Below, piece by piece: positions 11,050-22,480 of a stretch of 64,000 nt of DNA. Within the stretch, counting starts at the first letter, position 1, and every line of letters starts with the position of its first letter. The notes below the pieces were generated by a model that made no database searches, was not told the DNA's origin, and worked only from the letters and a program-made list of their open reading frames with translations. Both the position numbers and the translations under genes were made by a program. The stretch is from Diospyros lotus (Eukaryota; Streptophyta; Magnoliopsida; Ericales; Ebenaceae). Location: contig NC_068348.1 in assembly GCF_014633365.1 (NCBI RefSeq), positions 17,998,311 through 18,062,310 of the forward strand, written 5' to 3'.

Positions 11050-12059
11050 CTCTCTCCTTGACAAAAAAGAGGGGCTACTGCATCTGCATGAACAAATTAC
11101 CTCTTCTCTATCCTATCCTTGCAGACCTCTCTCTCTCTCTCTCTCTGTATTAATCTGGATTTAAAAACTGAAATGCAATGCAAGATTAATTGATTGCTCC
11201 TCAAAATCTAACAAAAATTTTATTCATAATTTATGTACAGAAAGAATAGCAAAGTTCATTGATAGTTATATTGTTTGGAAGCAAAGGTGGAAGTGATTTG
11301 GGCAACGCCAAAAGCGGAGGAAATCTCTCCTCATTTCTAATTCTTTTGCATGGCATATTCAATGGTCAATTTGATTATCACCAATCAATCATTTCAGTAC
11401 GTACCTACCTGACTTCTGGCACTGCGAGTAAAACCTTGAGCTGATTGATATGGCTCATTCAATACACCTTATTATTATTATTAAATACTGAATTATATAG
11501 AAAGAAAGCCGCTTTCTAGTTTCTAGACATAAATATTTAGATATACTTACATCGACATGTAAATAAATAAAAATCTGCTAACATTCTATATATTATACAA
11601 AATAAAAAAAATAAAAAAGTAACTGTCCAATTCACAATAAAATAAATTCGCATATTATGAATATAAAAGTTAAAAAATGTTATCCGGCTAATAAAAAGTT
11701 TATAAACAGAAATAAGATTTAATTAATCAAATACATTTATGTATATTAATTAAATGACATCAAATTAATAAATTTAAATTTTGCTAGAGGAGAGGGAATC
11801 AGCTGGGCTGAAACGGAAGCTGAAGGTAATAAAATTCTATTTGCAGTCACCTATTTTGCTCTTCACGTTTACCTTTTAATATATCTAAAATATTTTTATT
11901 TAAAAATTTATTTTTACACTCCTTATAACCACTCTCTATCAACAAACTGCCCACTAGCATCCATACGTGATCGCCCATTCACACCGGAGACGATGCTGCA
12001 AAAAATATCAAATACGATAGGAAAAAACAAAAAATAATAAAAATACAACCATAAAATAG
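11050..12059. other. Upstream flank of the transporter gene; no other gene
   Basis: Presumed promoter and 5' leader of the minus-strand transporter gene. A CT run (GA on the coding strand) lies at 11131-11151. TATATAA on the minus strand (about 11494-11500) is a weak TATA candidate. The rest is AT-rich with no recognisable element, except that the segment from about 11780 may form the outer arm of the foldback that follows. Confidence 0.4.
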
Positions 12060-12440
12060 AAGAACAATGGTAATAGATTCAAACACATGCACAGACACAC
12101 ACATATATATATATACATATATAATTACACATATACACACATTCAAATGTATAAACAAACACGCACATATATACACATGCAGACACATATATATACACAC
12201 ATAATTGGCGACAGCCATATCTGCCGGGGGCGACCGCCCTTTATGGCCCCGCGAACCCAGGGTGGCCTTCATGGCCCCGTCGGCGGATATGGTCTCCACT
12301 GGCAGGTATGTCTATATATATATATATCTGTGTGTGTCTGCATATGTATTGTATATGTGTATATACGTGTGTTTGTAACTGTGTAGTATATGTGTACTCG
12401 TCTTTGTGAATTCAAATTGTTAAAGAGTTTGAAAATGTGT
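12060..12440. repeat. Foldback: CA/TA-rich arms around a GC-rich core
   Basis: The left arm (about 12080-12205) is rich in ACACATATA. The right arm (about 12310-12400) is rich in TGTGTATATA and is roughly the reverse complement of the left. The core (12206-12305) is GC-rich and itself carries an imperfect inverted pair: GCCATATCTGCCGG against CGGCGGATATGG. Outer sequence such as TTTGCAGCCAG (minus strand, about 12620) may extend the arms. This is probably a MITE or foldback element enlarged by microsatellite growth. Confidence 0.5.
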
Positions 12441-14629
12441 TTCAGAGATGACTGTCTAGAGATGACCGTGACTGTGTGCAATAACTACGTGCAATTGGAT
12501 GACCGTAACTGTGCTATTGTAATAGAATAAAGTATTTTTAAAAATATTAGCTGTAAAAAATGATTAACGTAACTGCAAAGTGTAAAAGGAGAAAAGTGAA
12601 TTTATGAGAAAAAAACTGGCTGCAAATGTTAACACAGCCCCTTCATCTCTTTTTAACTTAATGAGTTTTATTTGTTTTTCTTCTCTCTCTTTTTTTTTTT
12701 TTTTTTTCAAATTTCTCAAAGCAACTGTTTCTACAAATCAAAGGAGCGACCCTTGTGATACAGTTTTGACTTAAAAAACAAACATTGCGGCCTCTACGCA
12801 GAAGAGCACAAAGAAAAATGTCATGAGAATGCAGATGCACCCGTTCGTTCCCATAAAAAACTGGCGACAAATACTACTAAGTTGCTTGGAACGTACTTAT
12901 TGAACCAACCATTTCCACATGGTGAAGATCCAAAAATTAATTCATTCAACAGCTAACTGAAAGTTCAATCGCTACTTCTTGAAATCGACATGAGTTTTGG
13001 TGGGGGTGAACTGTAAATTTCCTTTTCCAAAGCTCTCCATTGCCAATGGTCTACCGACAAATCACCTTGGCACCGATTGACCAAGCTCTATTTCAACACA
13101 CCCAAAAAACAAAAAAAGTATCAGGAACCAATTACAAGCCACAAAATGAAATTAAAAACAAAAAAAATATAAATACGGATAAAAATAAAAAAATAAAAGC
13201 ACCACCGTATGACATCTTAAAAGCGTCCTATTAAATGTTTAAATTCCATTTCTCGTAGCAATATATATATAGTGGTGAAATCCTTCAAGCACAAAATAAA
13301 TGCCTACATGAGGAGGCCACCTCCAGAAACAGCAGAATATATGTCACGTTCCATCAATTTCATCTGGGAAAAGGAACAGTTTTTGTTACCATGGTATTCC
13401 TTAAATCACATATGATTGCTCAAGAAAAACATTCAAAATTAAAACATAACATACAAGATGAAACACACAGTTTTGGATTCTCACATTTGTCTTTTTTTTA
13501 AGTTTTAACCAGCCTCTCTCTAATTCTAACATCAAAATTTCTTGTTTCTTTATGTTCTAAAATATCATGGAATGGGGAGGCAGAGCAGGACAAGCATGCA
13601 CATTGATGAATAGGCACTCCTATATATATATATATATATCTACTCGATAAATGTCTGTCAACAATAACTATACAAGTTGAGGCATATGTCGGGGAAAGGA
13701 GGAATCCAGCACATTGTTCACAAGATGGATTAATCGAAAAGAAAGTAGGAAGGCCAACAAACTTTGGTTCCTTAATGTCTTCTATTTCAAGGATGCGTGC
13801 TAAATTCCAAATAAGACTTTACAAGCATATCCAACAAAAGATAGAAAAATATAGAGAGAATTATAATTGAATCCTTATTATTGTTAAATATTATTTGGTT
13901 ACTGTAGAGAACACATCAGCAAATTTTAACTTTTAAGATTTGTTAATTTAATACATTCATAGTAGAGAATGATACACTGCATCGTATATTTGGCAGACGA
14001 TGTAAAATCCCAGTATATACCTTTCAAGCATTCGAAATTCATGTGCCTGCAGGAACCAAATATTATAGTAAGATACCTGAAAAATACACTTCCACTCCAA
14101 ATTTGGTTACTAGGGAGGTTTTTGAACAGATTGGATTACAGCAAACTCTAAGAAAGTTGATTATGAATAAGCAAGAGAAATTTACAGTCATTCAGGCATA
14201 TTAAATGCTTTCAACTTCAAAATCCATTCGAGTCACTTGAGAGAAGTAATTACTGGAAACATAAGCTTAAGCAAATGCAAAACGAATTAGAATGTCTCAA
14301 AAATAGCATGATCAAACTCCAACCCATTCAAATTTTACTTGCGCACAGAATCAATTTCTCACAACCCCCCCCCCCCCACCCCCCCACCCCCAAAAAAAAA
14401 AAAAATCAATTTGGACACCATGAAGTGACCAGGCCTATAGGTGCACAAGTATCAATTTCCAAGGTCTAGCCTTCAACAAAATATTCTCTTGAATACAAAA
14501 GTACATACACGATAACTAACAAAATCAGTCCATTAAGGATAACAAAATCGGTCCATTAAGCCTCTTAGTATGCCCCCCCCCCCCGCCCCTGCCCCCCCAA
14601 ATTGTTTGCAAAGAAATGCCATTACCACT
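12441..14629. other. Gene-free, low-complexity stretches
   Basis: No gene seen. A T run lies at about 12689-12708, an AT microsatellite at about 13261-13270, and (TA)n at about 13620-13640. There are poly-C/poly-A tracts at about 14365-14405 and a poly-C tract at 14574-14597. The sequence just before 14630 probably belongs to the copia relic but is too decayed to read. Confidence 0.4.
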
Positions 14630-14873
14630 TTTTATCTTTACACATACATCTTTTGCCCGAACTATGCAGCAGATATGTTCACCAAGGCTGTTCCAGCAGC
14701 CAAGTTGAAACACTGTTTGAAGCTACTCCATACAGCTTCAGGAAGCCTAAGCAGTCAAGCTTAGGATATGGAAGAAGGAAGGTAAGAAAGAGGGCAGATG
14801 CAGAATCCACAGGAGAATCTAAAGATTGAAGACTGAAGACAGAAGACTCAACTTATGCAAATGGTGGAGAAAT
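14630..14873 (+). mobile_element. Copia polyprotein C-terminal end and polypurine tract
   Basis: The open stretch at about 14636-14745 reads NYAADMFTKAVPAAKLKHCL, the very end of the RNase H domain of plant copia polyproteins, which typically carries the motif ADMFTK and a following HCL. After the stop, a purine-rich stretch including ATGGTGGAGAAAT (about 14861-14873) immediately precedes the LTR and serves as its polypurine tract. Everything upstream of RNase H is missing. Confidence 0.75.
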
Positions 14874-15355
14874 TGTTGAAGTTTGCACAAATTAAGTCTT
14901 AAAGTCAGAATAAAGGCGTTAAAAAGATCAGAAGTTATGTTTTATTTTTTTTAAAATAGCCATTGTAACGGTAACTAACCATGTAACAGTTAGTACCGAC
15001 TTTTTGTTTCTTTTAAATGTCTTGTAATTGCCGCCTCCTCTATCCTCTATAAATAGAGGGGCCAGCTATGTTTCTGATATGCACATTTTTCTTCAATTTT
15101 CATGTACACAAGTAGACAGAAAAGCCTAGGTTTTAGACTTTGTAATCTCTATGAGGGAAGCCTGTGTGAGAAGGCTTTGTGCGTGTACCTATATGTTCTA
15201 TAGTGGATTTTGTGGTATCGCCTTCAGTTTGGACGTAGGACTTTGATTCATTCAAAGTCTGAACCAGGATAAACCCTTTTGTCTCTTGTTTCATTTCTGT
15301 TTTTCGCATGAGAGTGTGAGAATTGTGTGCAAAGTGTTCGGTCAATTACTCAACA
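14874..15355 (+). mobile_element. Copia 3' LTR (482 bp)
   Basis: The LTR starts TGTTGA and ends TCAACA, a perfect 6-bp inverted end pair. It contains CTATAAATAGAGG (about 15045), a good TATA box for the element's own promoter, followed by a presumed R-U5 region. It follows the copia pol end directly, so it is the 3' LTR. No matching 5' LTR is present in the window. Confidence 0.75.
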
Positions 15356-16848
15356 GGGTTAGTTAGTTTATATACTGATCTCCCCTACCCAATCCCGCCA
15401 ATAGGGATGCAATTGGGCGTAGTTCCCGCCAAATACAATCTTCTACAATTCTAACTAAATTCATGTGTACTACCTTCACATGTAACAGTCTTACCCAATT
15501 GAAAGTACACGACAACTAGCAGCAGCTCAATAAATGCAGCCCAAGTAAACTCCACGGAGGCACAAATCAATGGGTCACAAGGGAAAGGAAGAACATGGGG
15601 ATGATGTGCAAAAAATTTTTTCCATCACAACCACGCCATGCAAAGATATCAATCTCTATAAGGTGGGCATGTCATCCCCAAAAGGAGAGTAGAAAGAGGT
15701 TGGCACATGTCCCTCTGTATTGGCATCCTTTACAAGCATGGGCCACGTGTCTCTTTCAATCTACAGCATCATTGATTGCTACAAATCCATCACCTTACCT
15801 TTGCTATACTCCAGCCATAATAAAGTGAGAAGATTTGATTTCTCCCTCTACTTAATCTTATTCACCTCAACTTTTGTCCCATTCAATTCCATTTACTTAT
15901 GCTCAATTAACAGTGCAACAATATTGGAGACTCAATTCAGGGACATTTTCTCCCTCTGCCCATTCTCACTCCTCTGGTCCCTCTCATCTCAATCACACAA
16001 GACCTCCTTTGAATCTCTCTAGAGAGATGAATTAACACTTTTTTGTTTCTTAAGCTCGCTACAGTTCACTTTTCTACTCTCCAGATAAAAATAGTACATT
16101 TAAGCCCAGAATCAGAAAGACAAGACTAAGTACTCTGTTAAAATTTTTTATGGCAGTAACCTAAGGTATATGTCATTTGCAGTTGATGTTCAAGTAACAA
16201 ACTTTAGTAACAGTGGGCACTTTTGGATGTAATGCTTTGATCCTATCCCCTATGATGTTCAAAATAAGGCTGATATTTGTATTGTAAATCTTAATACCCA
16301 TTCTTATCTTCTCATCTTGTGAATCAGTTTCTACTAGAATTGTTTAAATCCATTCCTTGATAAAATGCCTAATATCAAGAATGTGACATTACTTATAATC
16401 TCTGTCCACTCCTCCAAAGTCCAAACTTTAAATTTACCAATAGAGAATATAATTTCAATTGATTCTTAAGAAATTTTCATGACAGTCCAGTGCTATGATC
16501 CTACCTCATGATGCTAAAAATAAGAAATCCTCCAACATTGGTACTATATGTTATGATGTGCACTCTATTGTCTCATCTTCTGAATTTGGTTTCTGCCAAA
16601 ACTGTTTACAACAAGAATTCCATGTCTTCATCCCACTAGGTGGCTTCTACTAAAAGTGTTTTATGTCCAAGATATTATGTGAGATTACCTTTAATCTCTG
16701 CCTTGATTCTTCAAAACAACTTTAAATTTACGAATAGAAAATTCTAGTTCAATTGGCCGTTAGGTAAAGCTTAAGACACAGAGAAAGTAGTTTTACATAT
16801 ACATCAAGTAATGCAACTCACTTTCAACAAACAAAAAAACTACATACA
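15356..16848. other. 3' flank of the NFD6-like gene, with a diverged tandem duplication
   Basis: No protein gene seen. Two units of about 250-290 bp resemble each other: 16225-16470 and 16485-16775. Paired landmarks are ATGATCCTA, TCTCATCTTGTGAAT/TCTCATCTTCTGAAT, TTATAATCTCTG/TTTAATCTCTG, and TTTACCAATAGA/TTTACGAATAGA, followed by TTCAATTG. The second unit lies within a few hundred bases of the gene's stop, so it may be part of the 3' untranslated region or hold an alternative last exon. Confidence 0.5.
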
Positions 16849-17492
16849 TTAGAGGCCAGGAGAGGTACAGCAAAGAGTACCCTGAGAAAGAGCTCTGCAA
16901 CTCCTCGAAGTCGAGCTAAGGCAAGAGGTCATCCTTGCCACTGCAACTGCGCTGTGGAGAGGTAACAGAGACTGCAGGCATCCAAGCTCTGAAGGAGATC
17001 TATAACCGCAAAAAATGAACTACAAATCAGTAATTCCTACGAAGCACCAGAACACCGCAAATTTGAGTTACTCTGCCAGTGCGTGTTCTTCGGATTGTAC
17101 TATAATAATGAAATTTCGTGATTTAATTCCCGGCAATAAAAAAAATAGTCTAAAATAATGCTGAAAAAAATCACGTAAAAACGAAACTTCACAAGGGATA
17201 ATAATCTCAAGGTATATTTGCTTTTCGAATTAGCAAGCACAATAACAAACCAAAGGAAGGAACATTAAAAATCCTCGAGTACAGAGTCACAAACAGAGAA
17301 TAAAACTGTGATGGAAGATGACCTAGAGCAGAATCGTCGAAGGGGTGAAGAGGTGGATCTGACGGGGAGAGAGAACCTTGGAGTCGCAGATCTGTCAATG
17401 GAACCCGAAGCCGTTCCAATAGTTGATTTAATGGCGGACTTGAGAGACGACATTGATGATCTGTTGATGAATCTGCTGCATCTCGAAGCCAT
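16849..17492 (-). CDS. NFD6-like small organelle protein (2 exons, 106 aa)
   Basis: Resembles plant NUCLEAR FUSION DEFECTIVE 6-like proteins, small mitochondrial or plastid proteins; the Arabidopsis founder is needed for polar nuclear fusion in the female gametophyte. Exon 1 is 17323-17492 and exon 2 is 16849-16999, with GT-AG borders and an AG|A split codon. The protein begins MASRCSRFINRSSMSSLKS, an Arg/Ser-rich targeting-type N-terminus with no acidic residue until well into the chain. Exon 2 carries the family core SPSELGCLQSLLPLHSAVA followed by ARMTSCLS and SRSCRALSQ. The C-terminus GTLCCTSPGL is one of the alternative ends seen in this family, which suggests alternative last exons. The start is the ATG at 17490-17492; an upstream in-frame GTG is not used. 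The molecular function of the family is not established. Confidence 0.85.
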
Positions 17493-17533
17493 CTGCAGTC
17501 TCTCGCGCACCGTTCGCCAGCAGCGCTTCAGGA

Positions 17534-17548
17534 AGGGTTTAGGGTTTT
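17534..17548 (-). promoter_or_regulatory. Telo-box in the 5' region of the NFD6-like gene
   Basis: On the minus strand this reads AAAACCCTAAACCCT, a telomere-like box (AAACCCTA) lying 42-56 bp upstream of the start codon. Such boxes are common near starts of plant genes for translation and organelle functions in dividing tissue. Functional use here is inferred. Confidence 0.55.
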
Positions 17549-18262
17549 GGTTAAAATGCGCCGTTCTGCGGGAAGCGCACAGATTAGATTTTGGAGTCAC
17601 CGCTCGATTTTCTCGGTTGGTATATATTTGTGGAGGATTTATATTATTATTATTATTATTTTTTATGACCCCTTTGCAATGGGATTAAATCGACTTTTGA
17701 GTAAATTAGATACGATAGTAAACTTAAAAATTCTTAAGTTTAAATACTCTTAAGTAGACATGTACTCAATTCTCACTAAATGAGATATTTCTATTTCTAT
17801 CAAGAGTTAATTTGTCGTCCTTTTTAAGAAAATTTAAGAATTTTATCACTTACATTGTATTTAGATACTATAAATTTATTTTTAATATAAAATTAGATTG
17901 ATTTAAAATATTTTTCCATAATGATGACGCGGAATACTTTTTCACTGGATGAGTGATGAGAGTTGGGTTGGAATGAAACTCTTATTTGGGTTTTAATTTG
18001 TTGATTTCTTATTTTGGGGTACGTTTAAGAATAACAAACTATTTTTGATCTTGAATAAATAGAGGGTTTATTCATGAAGTTATGTTATCACATTAAAATT
18101 AGTGGGAAAGGAATTAAATGCCTTGCAATGCATGAAAATCAATACTCAATTGTAGAGAATTATTGACGTGATTTATGTATTTAATTTATTTTTTAAATAT
18201 AAAGAATTATAGATATAAGGTATTTTTTTAGTCAGATAAAATGTACAGACTAAGTGGGGGAT
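17549..18262. other. Upstream flank of the NFD6-like gene
   Basis: A (TTA)n run lies at about 17640-17660. CAAATATATACC (minus strand, about 17620-17631) could be a TATA box. The rest is AT-rich. The last 120 bp, ending in the purine tract AAGTGGGGGA (18252-18261), is internal sequence of the copia relic whose LTR follows. Confidence 0.45.
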
Positions 18263-18792
18263 TGTAATTATATATTAAAATAATTACATTAGATGTAATA
18301 ATTATCTACTACGTGGTCATATTTATGTGATAAATATCATTTAAACTATTAAATATTTATTTCTTGATATTTATCCACTAAATAAATAATGATAATTATT
18401 TTTCAAATTAAATTCAAACTAATTTGATGAAATTAGTTTTGAAAGAAAATAAACATTGTTTAGTTTATAAATAGAGGAGTTCCTCTATTGAAAAATATAT
18501 AGAAAGCAATTTGGATCCCTAATTAAGAACAGATCTAAAAGTATATACTATCAGTATGTAAGGAAAATTCTTCAGAACTAGACAAGTTGACAGACAAACT
18601 TACAAATATAAGGGCTAAAAGACTAAAATATCCTCGCTTACATTGTATTGTATTTTTTCAATGCAATGTGGGTGATGGCATTTTAATCTTTTAACTCTAA
18701 TTCTGTAAGCCTGTCTGTCAATTTGTCTGGCTCTGTAAAAGAACTCCAGTATGCAATTATGTCATTGATCGAAAGTATCTAAATCAATTACA
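18263..18792 (+). mobile_element. Copia-type LTR (530 bp) preceded by its polypurine tract
   Basis: AAGTGGGGGA then TGTAATTA is the usual polypurine-tract/LTR junction of a plant copia element. The far end AATTACA (18786-18792) is the inverted partner of TGTAATT. A TATA box with the sequence TTTATAAATAGAGG lies near 18460-18473. Upstream coding sequence is not readable, so this is a 3' LTR with most of its body gone. A small foldback element sits inside it. Confidence 0.65.
18571..18740. mobile_element. MITE nested in the copia LTR (about 170 bp foldback)
   Basis: The left arm reads AGACAAGTTGACAGACAAAC with CTTACA following. The right arm, reversed, reads AGACAAATTGACAGACAGGC and then CTTACA. 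The arms continue inward (CTAAAAGACTAAAATATCC against the reverse of ATGGCATTTTAATCTTTTA) to a short loop near 18650. A hairpin of this size with similar ends is typical of a MITE. Confidence 0.7.
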
Positions 18793-19143
18793 ACAATTCT
18801 TTTGCATACAAATAATAGCTAGAGATTAGTGCGTATATTTTTATAAATTATTTTATAATAATTAGATATTATTAATATAAATACTAAGAATATGTTCAAA
18901 ATTAAATATCTAACTAGTGAAGTTCAAACGAAGTATTTTAAAAAATAGTTTAAAATGTGGTGATATTTCAGTTAATGATCCACAAAAAAAAAAAAAGAAA
19001 GCAGGAACAAACATTTCATGAAATTCGAGGTGTAAACTGAAGTATTCAATTCCTTCTGGTATGAGGCCCTGTCTGTCTATACTGTACAGGTGTGAAATCA
19101 TAATAAGAATGAAATTTGGGGGCCGAAAAATAAAATTTAGAAA
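18793..19143. other. 3' flank of the metalloproteinase gene
   Basis: AT-rich. The part next to 19143 should be the 3' untranslated region of the minus-strand metalloproteinase gene. A poly-A run lies at 18986-18999. Nothing else was recognised. Confidence 0.45.
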
Positions 19144-20220
19144 TCAGAAAACGAATGGAATCATCAGGGCTAGAATGTGCCACAAAGACAAAGAACAGCC
19201 GATCTGCAATCGGACGGCCCAGCTTGGAGACCTGTCAGACTCGATCAAAGAGCTGAACTTGAAATTTGGGTTCATCCCGTACAGGGCCTGGATCCCCTCC
19301 ACGTCATCGAGCTTCAGCTCCACCTTCTTGCTGCGTGGACTCAAGCTCGGGTACATTATCGCTTCCTTGACCGCCGAGTGGGCCAGCCCCAGCACGTGAC
19401 CGATCTCGTGCGTGGCCACCGATTCCAAGTCCACGGCCGCCTTCGACTTCTGTCGCCCGAAATCCACGGCCCACGTCTCTGCCGCGTCCAGGTGGAACCT
19501 CCCGTTCTCCGGGGAGAACGCGTGCGCCAGGATCCCCAGCACCCCGTCGAAGGGCTCGCCGTCGCCGTGGTCGCCGTTGTAGAATCCGATTTTGATATCC
19601 GCCGCCCAGTATTCCACCGCCTCCGTGAAATTCACCGGTATCACCGCCGACCACCGCGCGAAGGCGCGCTCGAACGCCGCCTTCATGTCGGGTCCCGGGA
19701 TGTAGTCTATCGTGTTCTCCGGCGAGAAGGCGTAGGTCAGCGTTATCGGCGGCGACTTCGCCCACCGCGGCTCCCCGTAGAAGTAGGCGTAGCGGCGGGT
19801 GCCGTGGACCGCTCCGGCGTGGTCGCTGACCCCACAGCGGGGGGAGATGATCGCGGCGACGGTATCCGAATCGAGCACGCCGGTGACGGAGAGGCCGAGG
19901 TTTCTCTGGTAGGCGACGACTGCGGACTCGAAGCGGTCGTCGAACGAATCGGTGAGCTCCGACTCGGGAACTGGGTTGAGGTACCCGAACCGCTGGAAGT
20001 ACTTCTTGAGCTGGGCCATGCCGGTGACGTTGCTGCCCCGGCTGGCGTCCAGGAACCTGGCGAAGTCCCGCCACTTTTCGTTTCCGGCGGCGACAGTAGT
20101 TAGTTCTGTTGACGGGACCGTTAGAGTCCTGGCGGGAAAAGAAGGAAAGAAGAAGAGGAAGAGAAGATAGAAGGGGAAGGCCGAACTGACGAATCCTTGA
20201 TAACTGAAAAACGGAAACAT
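19144..20220 (-). CDS. 1MMP: Plant matrix metalloproteinase, 1-MMP type (358 aa, intronless)
   Basis: Secreted zinc endopeptidase (family M10A), acting at the cell surface or in the wall space. Order: signal peptide (about 1-30, FYLLFLFFFP), propeptide with a peptidoglycan-binding-like fold (about 45-125), cysteine switch PRCGVSD (127-133) whose Cys129 caps the zinc, catalytic domain (about 140-315), zinc site HEIGHVLGLAH (His271, His275, His281, with Glu272 as base), Met-turn Met289 in AIMYPSLSP, and a hydrophobic tail (about 341-358) fitting a GPI-anchor signal. Glycosylation sites: N64 and N197. VLGILAHAFSPENGR and ETWAVDF resemble Arabidopsis 1-MMP. ATG at 20218-20220, TGA at 19144-19146. 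All key residues are present, so it is probably active. The frame is far more GC-rich than its surroundings. A lack of introns is normal for this family. Confidence 0.95.
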   Translation of the reverse strand: MFPFFSYQGFVSSAFPFYLLFLFFFPSFPARTLTVPSTELTTVAAGNEKWRDFARFLDASRGSNVTGMAQLKKYFQRFGYLNPVPESELTDSFDDRFESAVVAYQRNLGLSVTGVLDSDTVAAIISPRCGVSDHAGAVHGTRRYAYFYGEPRWAKSPPITLTYAFSPENTIDYIPGPDMKAAFERAFARWSAVIPVNFTEAVEYWAADIKIGFYNGDHGDGEPFDGVLGILAHAFSPENGRFHLDAAETWAVDFGRQKSKAAVDLESVATHEIGHVLGLAHSAVKEAIMYPSLSPRSKKVELKLDDVEGIQALYGMNPNFKFSSLIESDRSPSWAVRLQIGCSLSLWHILALMIPFVF

Positions 20221-20310
20221 GGGCTGGCTGGCAGTTAAACGTATATTGGGATTCGAGCCGTTGGGGAAATTAAGGGAGGAGTATGCTTTTATTGTTTAAT
20301 CGAGGCTTGT

Positions 20311-20325
20311 ATTTATATATATATA
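20311..20325 (-). promoter_or_regulatory. Probable TATA box of the metalloproteinase gene
   Basis: On the minus strand this reads TATATATATATAAAT, about 90-105 bp upstream of the ATG. It implies a leader of roughly 60 nt. It could instead be a plain AT microsatellite. Confidence 0.5.
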
Positions 20326-21127
20326 AGATATAAGATATATGATTACAACATATGAACATAAATAATAACGAATAAAACAATGTTTTCCGATGTGGTGTTT
20401 CGTGAAGTTTGATATATATGGGTCGCCGATAAGATCGAAGGAGAAGAAGAAAGCCAAGGAAGATTCTTTCGTGTGCCCCTTTTCATTCGAGATTCTGACT
20501 TTCCATGGTGTCATTAATGGTGGGTAAACCACATTAATGAGTCTATTAATTTTATTCCTTAATTTCTGAGTTGTAATTTGATTAATTAATTAGTGGTAAT
20601 ATATATGGAGAATAGTGACTGATTATTATGTAGGGGCCTCGGGATTTCTGATTACTAATTGTATATGTCCACATGCTATTTGTTTGCTTTTTTTTTTAAT
20701 TATTATTATTGACTTCTTCTATATTCCATATAGTTGATCCAAGTTTAGTTGGAATTTGGCTTTGTTTGTTGACCAAATTAGTTGTTTTAGGTGGAATAGT
20801 CCCCATCAAGAGATCTGGGTTTGATCATCTCTCTGGGTATATATATACAGATTGGGGAAGCATTTGATTAGATAGATAGATAGATAGATAGGAAAGGCAA
20901 TGAAGTTGTGATAGTACTTTTGAGTTATTAAATGTTATTATTGATTGAATGATTTCACTTGAACTGATAATGAATGGTTAATGGATTCTGAAAATTATAT
21001 TAGTTGTAATTAGGACTGCCTTTGAGAACTGGTTCCAAGTTAGCAGTAAAACTATTGAAGGGATTTATTAATCATTGTTTGGAAGAATGGCATAAAACAA
21101 TTCAAAGAAGCTGTAATTTGTGCGCGT

Positions 21128-21159
<32 letters not shown>

Positions 21160-22480
21160 CTTTTAAGTCTTCTTCTTATTGGGGGGGAGTCGCTTTCTTT
21201 CAAGAAGCACCAGTCAGTCAGTCCATTAGGTAGCTTCATATTTCTTACTGTTCTTTAGGCTTCTAATATTAAAGGGGGCCCATCTCTAGCGTCTGCAATT
21301 GTGCACTACCATTCTCATTCATTCTGGAGTCCAAATTACGCAAATTGATCTCTTGAAACTAAGAGCTAAGGTTGGTGGGGGAAATTATAATAATAATAAT
21401 AATAATATAAAATTGTTATGAAATATTGGGTTCATTAATTAATTAATTAATTATTATAAAAAAGAAAATGTTCAACCCCAAACCACCCTTTATCTTTTCT
21501 TCCACGGGGTGCAATCAATAAATAAATAAATAGGAGTAAAAGTGGAAGAGAAGAACATGTTCTTTTCCAAAGTAAGTATCACAATTATTATCCTTATTAT
21601 GAATCAAGTGTTGCATCTTTGAATATTATTTATTTATATATATTGTTATTGTGGCCTGACCTCTCCTCTGGGTCTTGGCTGCTAATGTTTGCCTTAATTT
21701 GACCCTTTCAACGCCATATACATATATATTTTTTTATCTATTCACAAATATTTCTTTTTCTTTAAATAAATAAATACCTAATATATACATACATATATAT
21801 ATATAGAGGGTGATCTATTGTTTGCATCAAGTAACATTAAATGTTGCCCGACACAAACAAACAAAGGGGTGGATGTAGAGATAGTGGGGCCCACGTCCCT
21901 CCTCTGATCTTGTCTGCGTTAGACAAATCTTATGTTGCCCAACGCATATAATATAATAATTTCTCATATTATATATATAATCCAAAATATATATTAAATT
22001 TAACTTTGGGAGGTGATTATTTATATACACTATACTTTACTTTGTATGTATGTCAAAGGTATAATTATCATTTAATTTAATTTTGTTCCTTTAGTCCTCA
22101 TCGATCAACTTCCATTAATTAATATATTCTCATAAAATCTTAATTACTACACTGAAAATTGTTTTTAAAGAGGTTGGTCTTTAAAATTACAGCAAATAAT
22201 AATACAGCATATTTGTATTAGTTTCAAAAATATTAATTTAAATTTATAAAAAAATGGGCAAAATAAAAATAAATAAAAAGACAAAAATTAGAACCAAATA
22301 ATCGCTAACATTTGTTGACACTGCAATGCCCATAATTTGCCAAGAAAGGGTCATTGTTTGTGTCAATAATTAAGGTGGACAGAATATCCTACACTTGGCA
22401 AGAATAATAATAATAATAATGTGCTTTTGGGATCATAAATCTGCAGGTTGGAGATATCAACACAGCAAACTCCCAATTAT
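20326..22480. other. Gene-free upstream region, microsatellites
   Basis: AT-rich. (GATA)n lies at about 20872-20891, (GA)n at about 21128-21154, (TAA)n at about 21385-21409, (TTAA)n near 21435-21450, and (AAAT)n at about 21517-21532. Far-upstream regulatory DNA of the metalloproteinase gene may be here, but I see no specific signal. Confidence 0.4.

Noticed and set aside
17308..17688. 126-codon plus-strand frame over the NFD6-like first exon
   Set aside because: Antisense to a spliced gene with clear family homology; the acidic peptide is the complement of an Arg/Ser-rich presequence.
19177..20103. 308-codon plus-strand frame opposite the metalloproteinase gene
   Set aside because: It is the mirror of a GC-rich coding strand, where stops are rare in the other frames. 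The peptide is Arg/Val/Glu-rich with no domain. The same cause gives a 256-codon frame on the minus strand.
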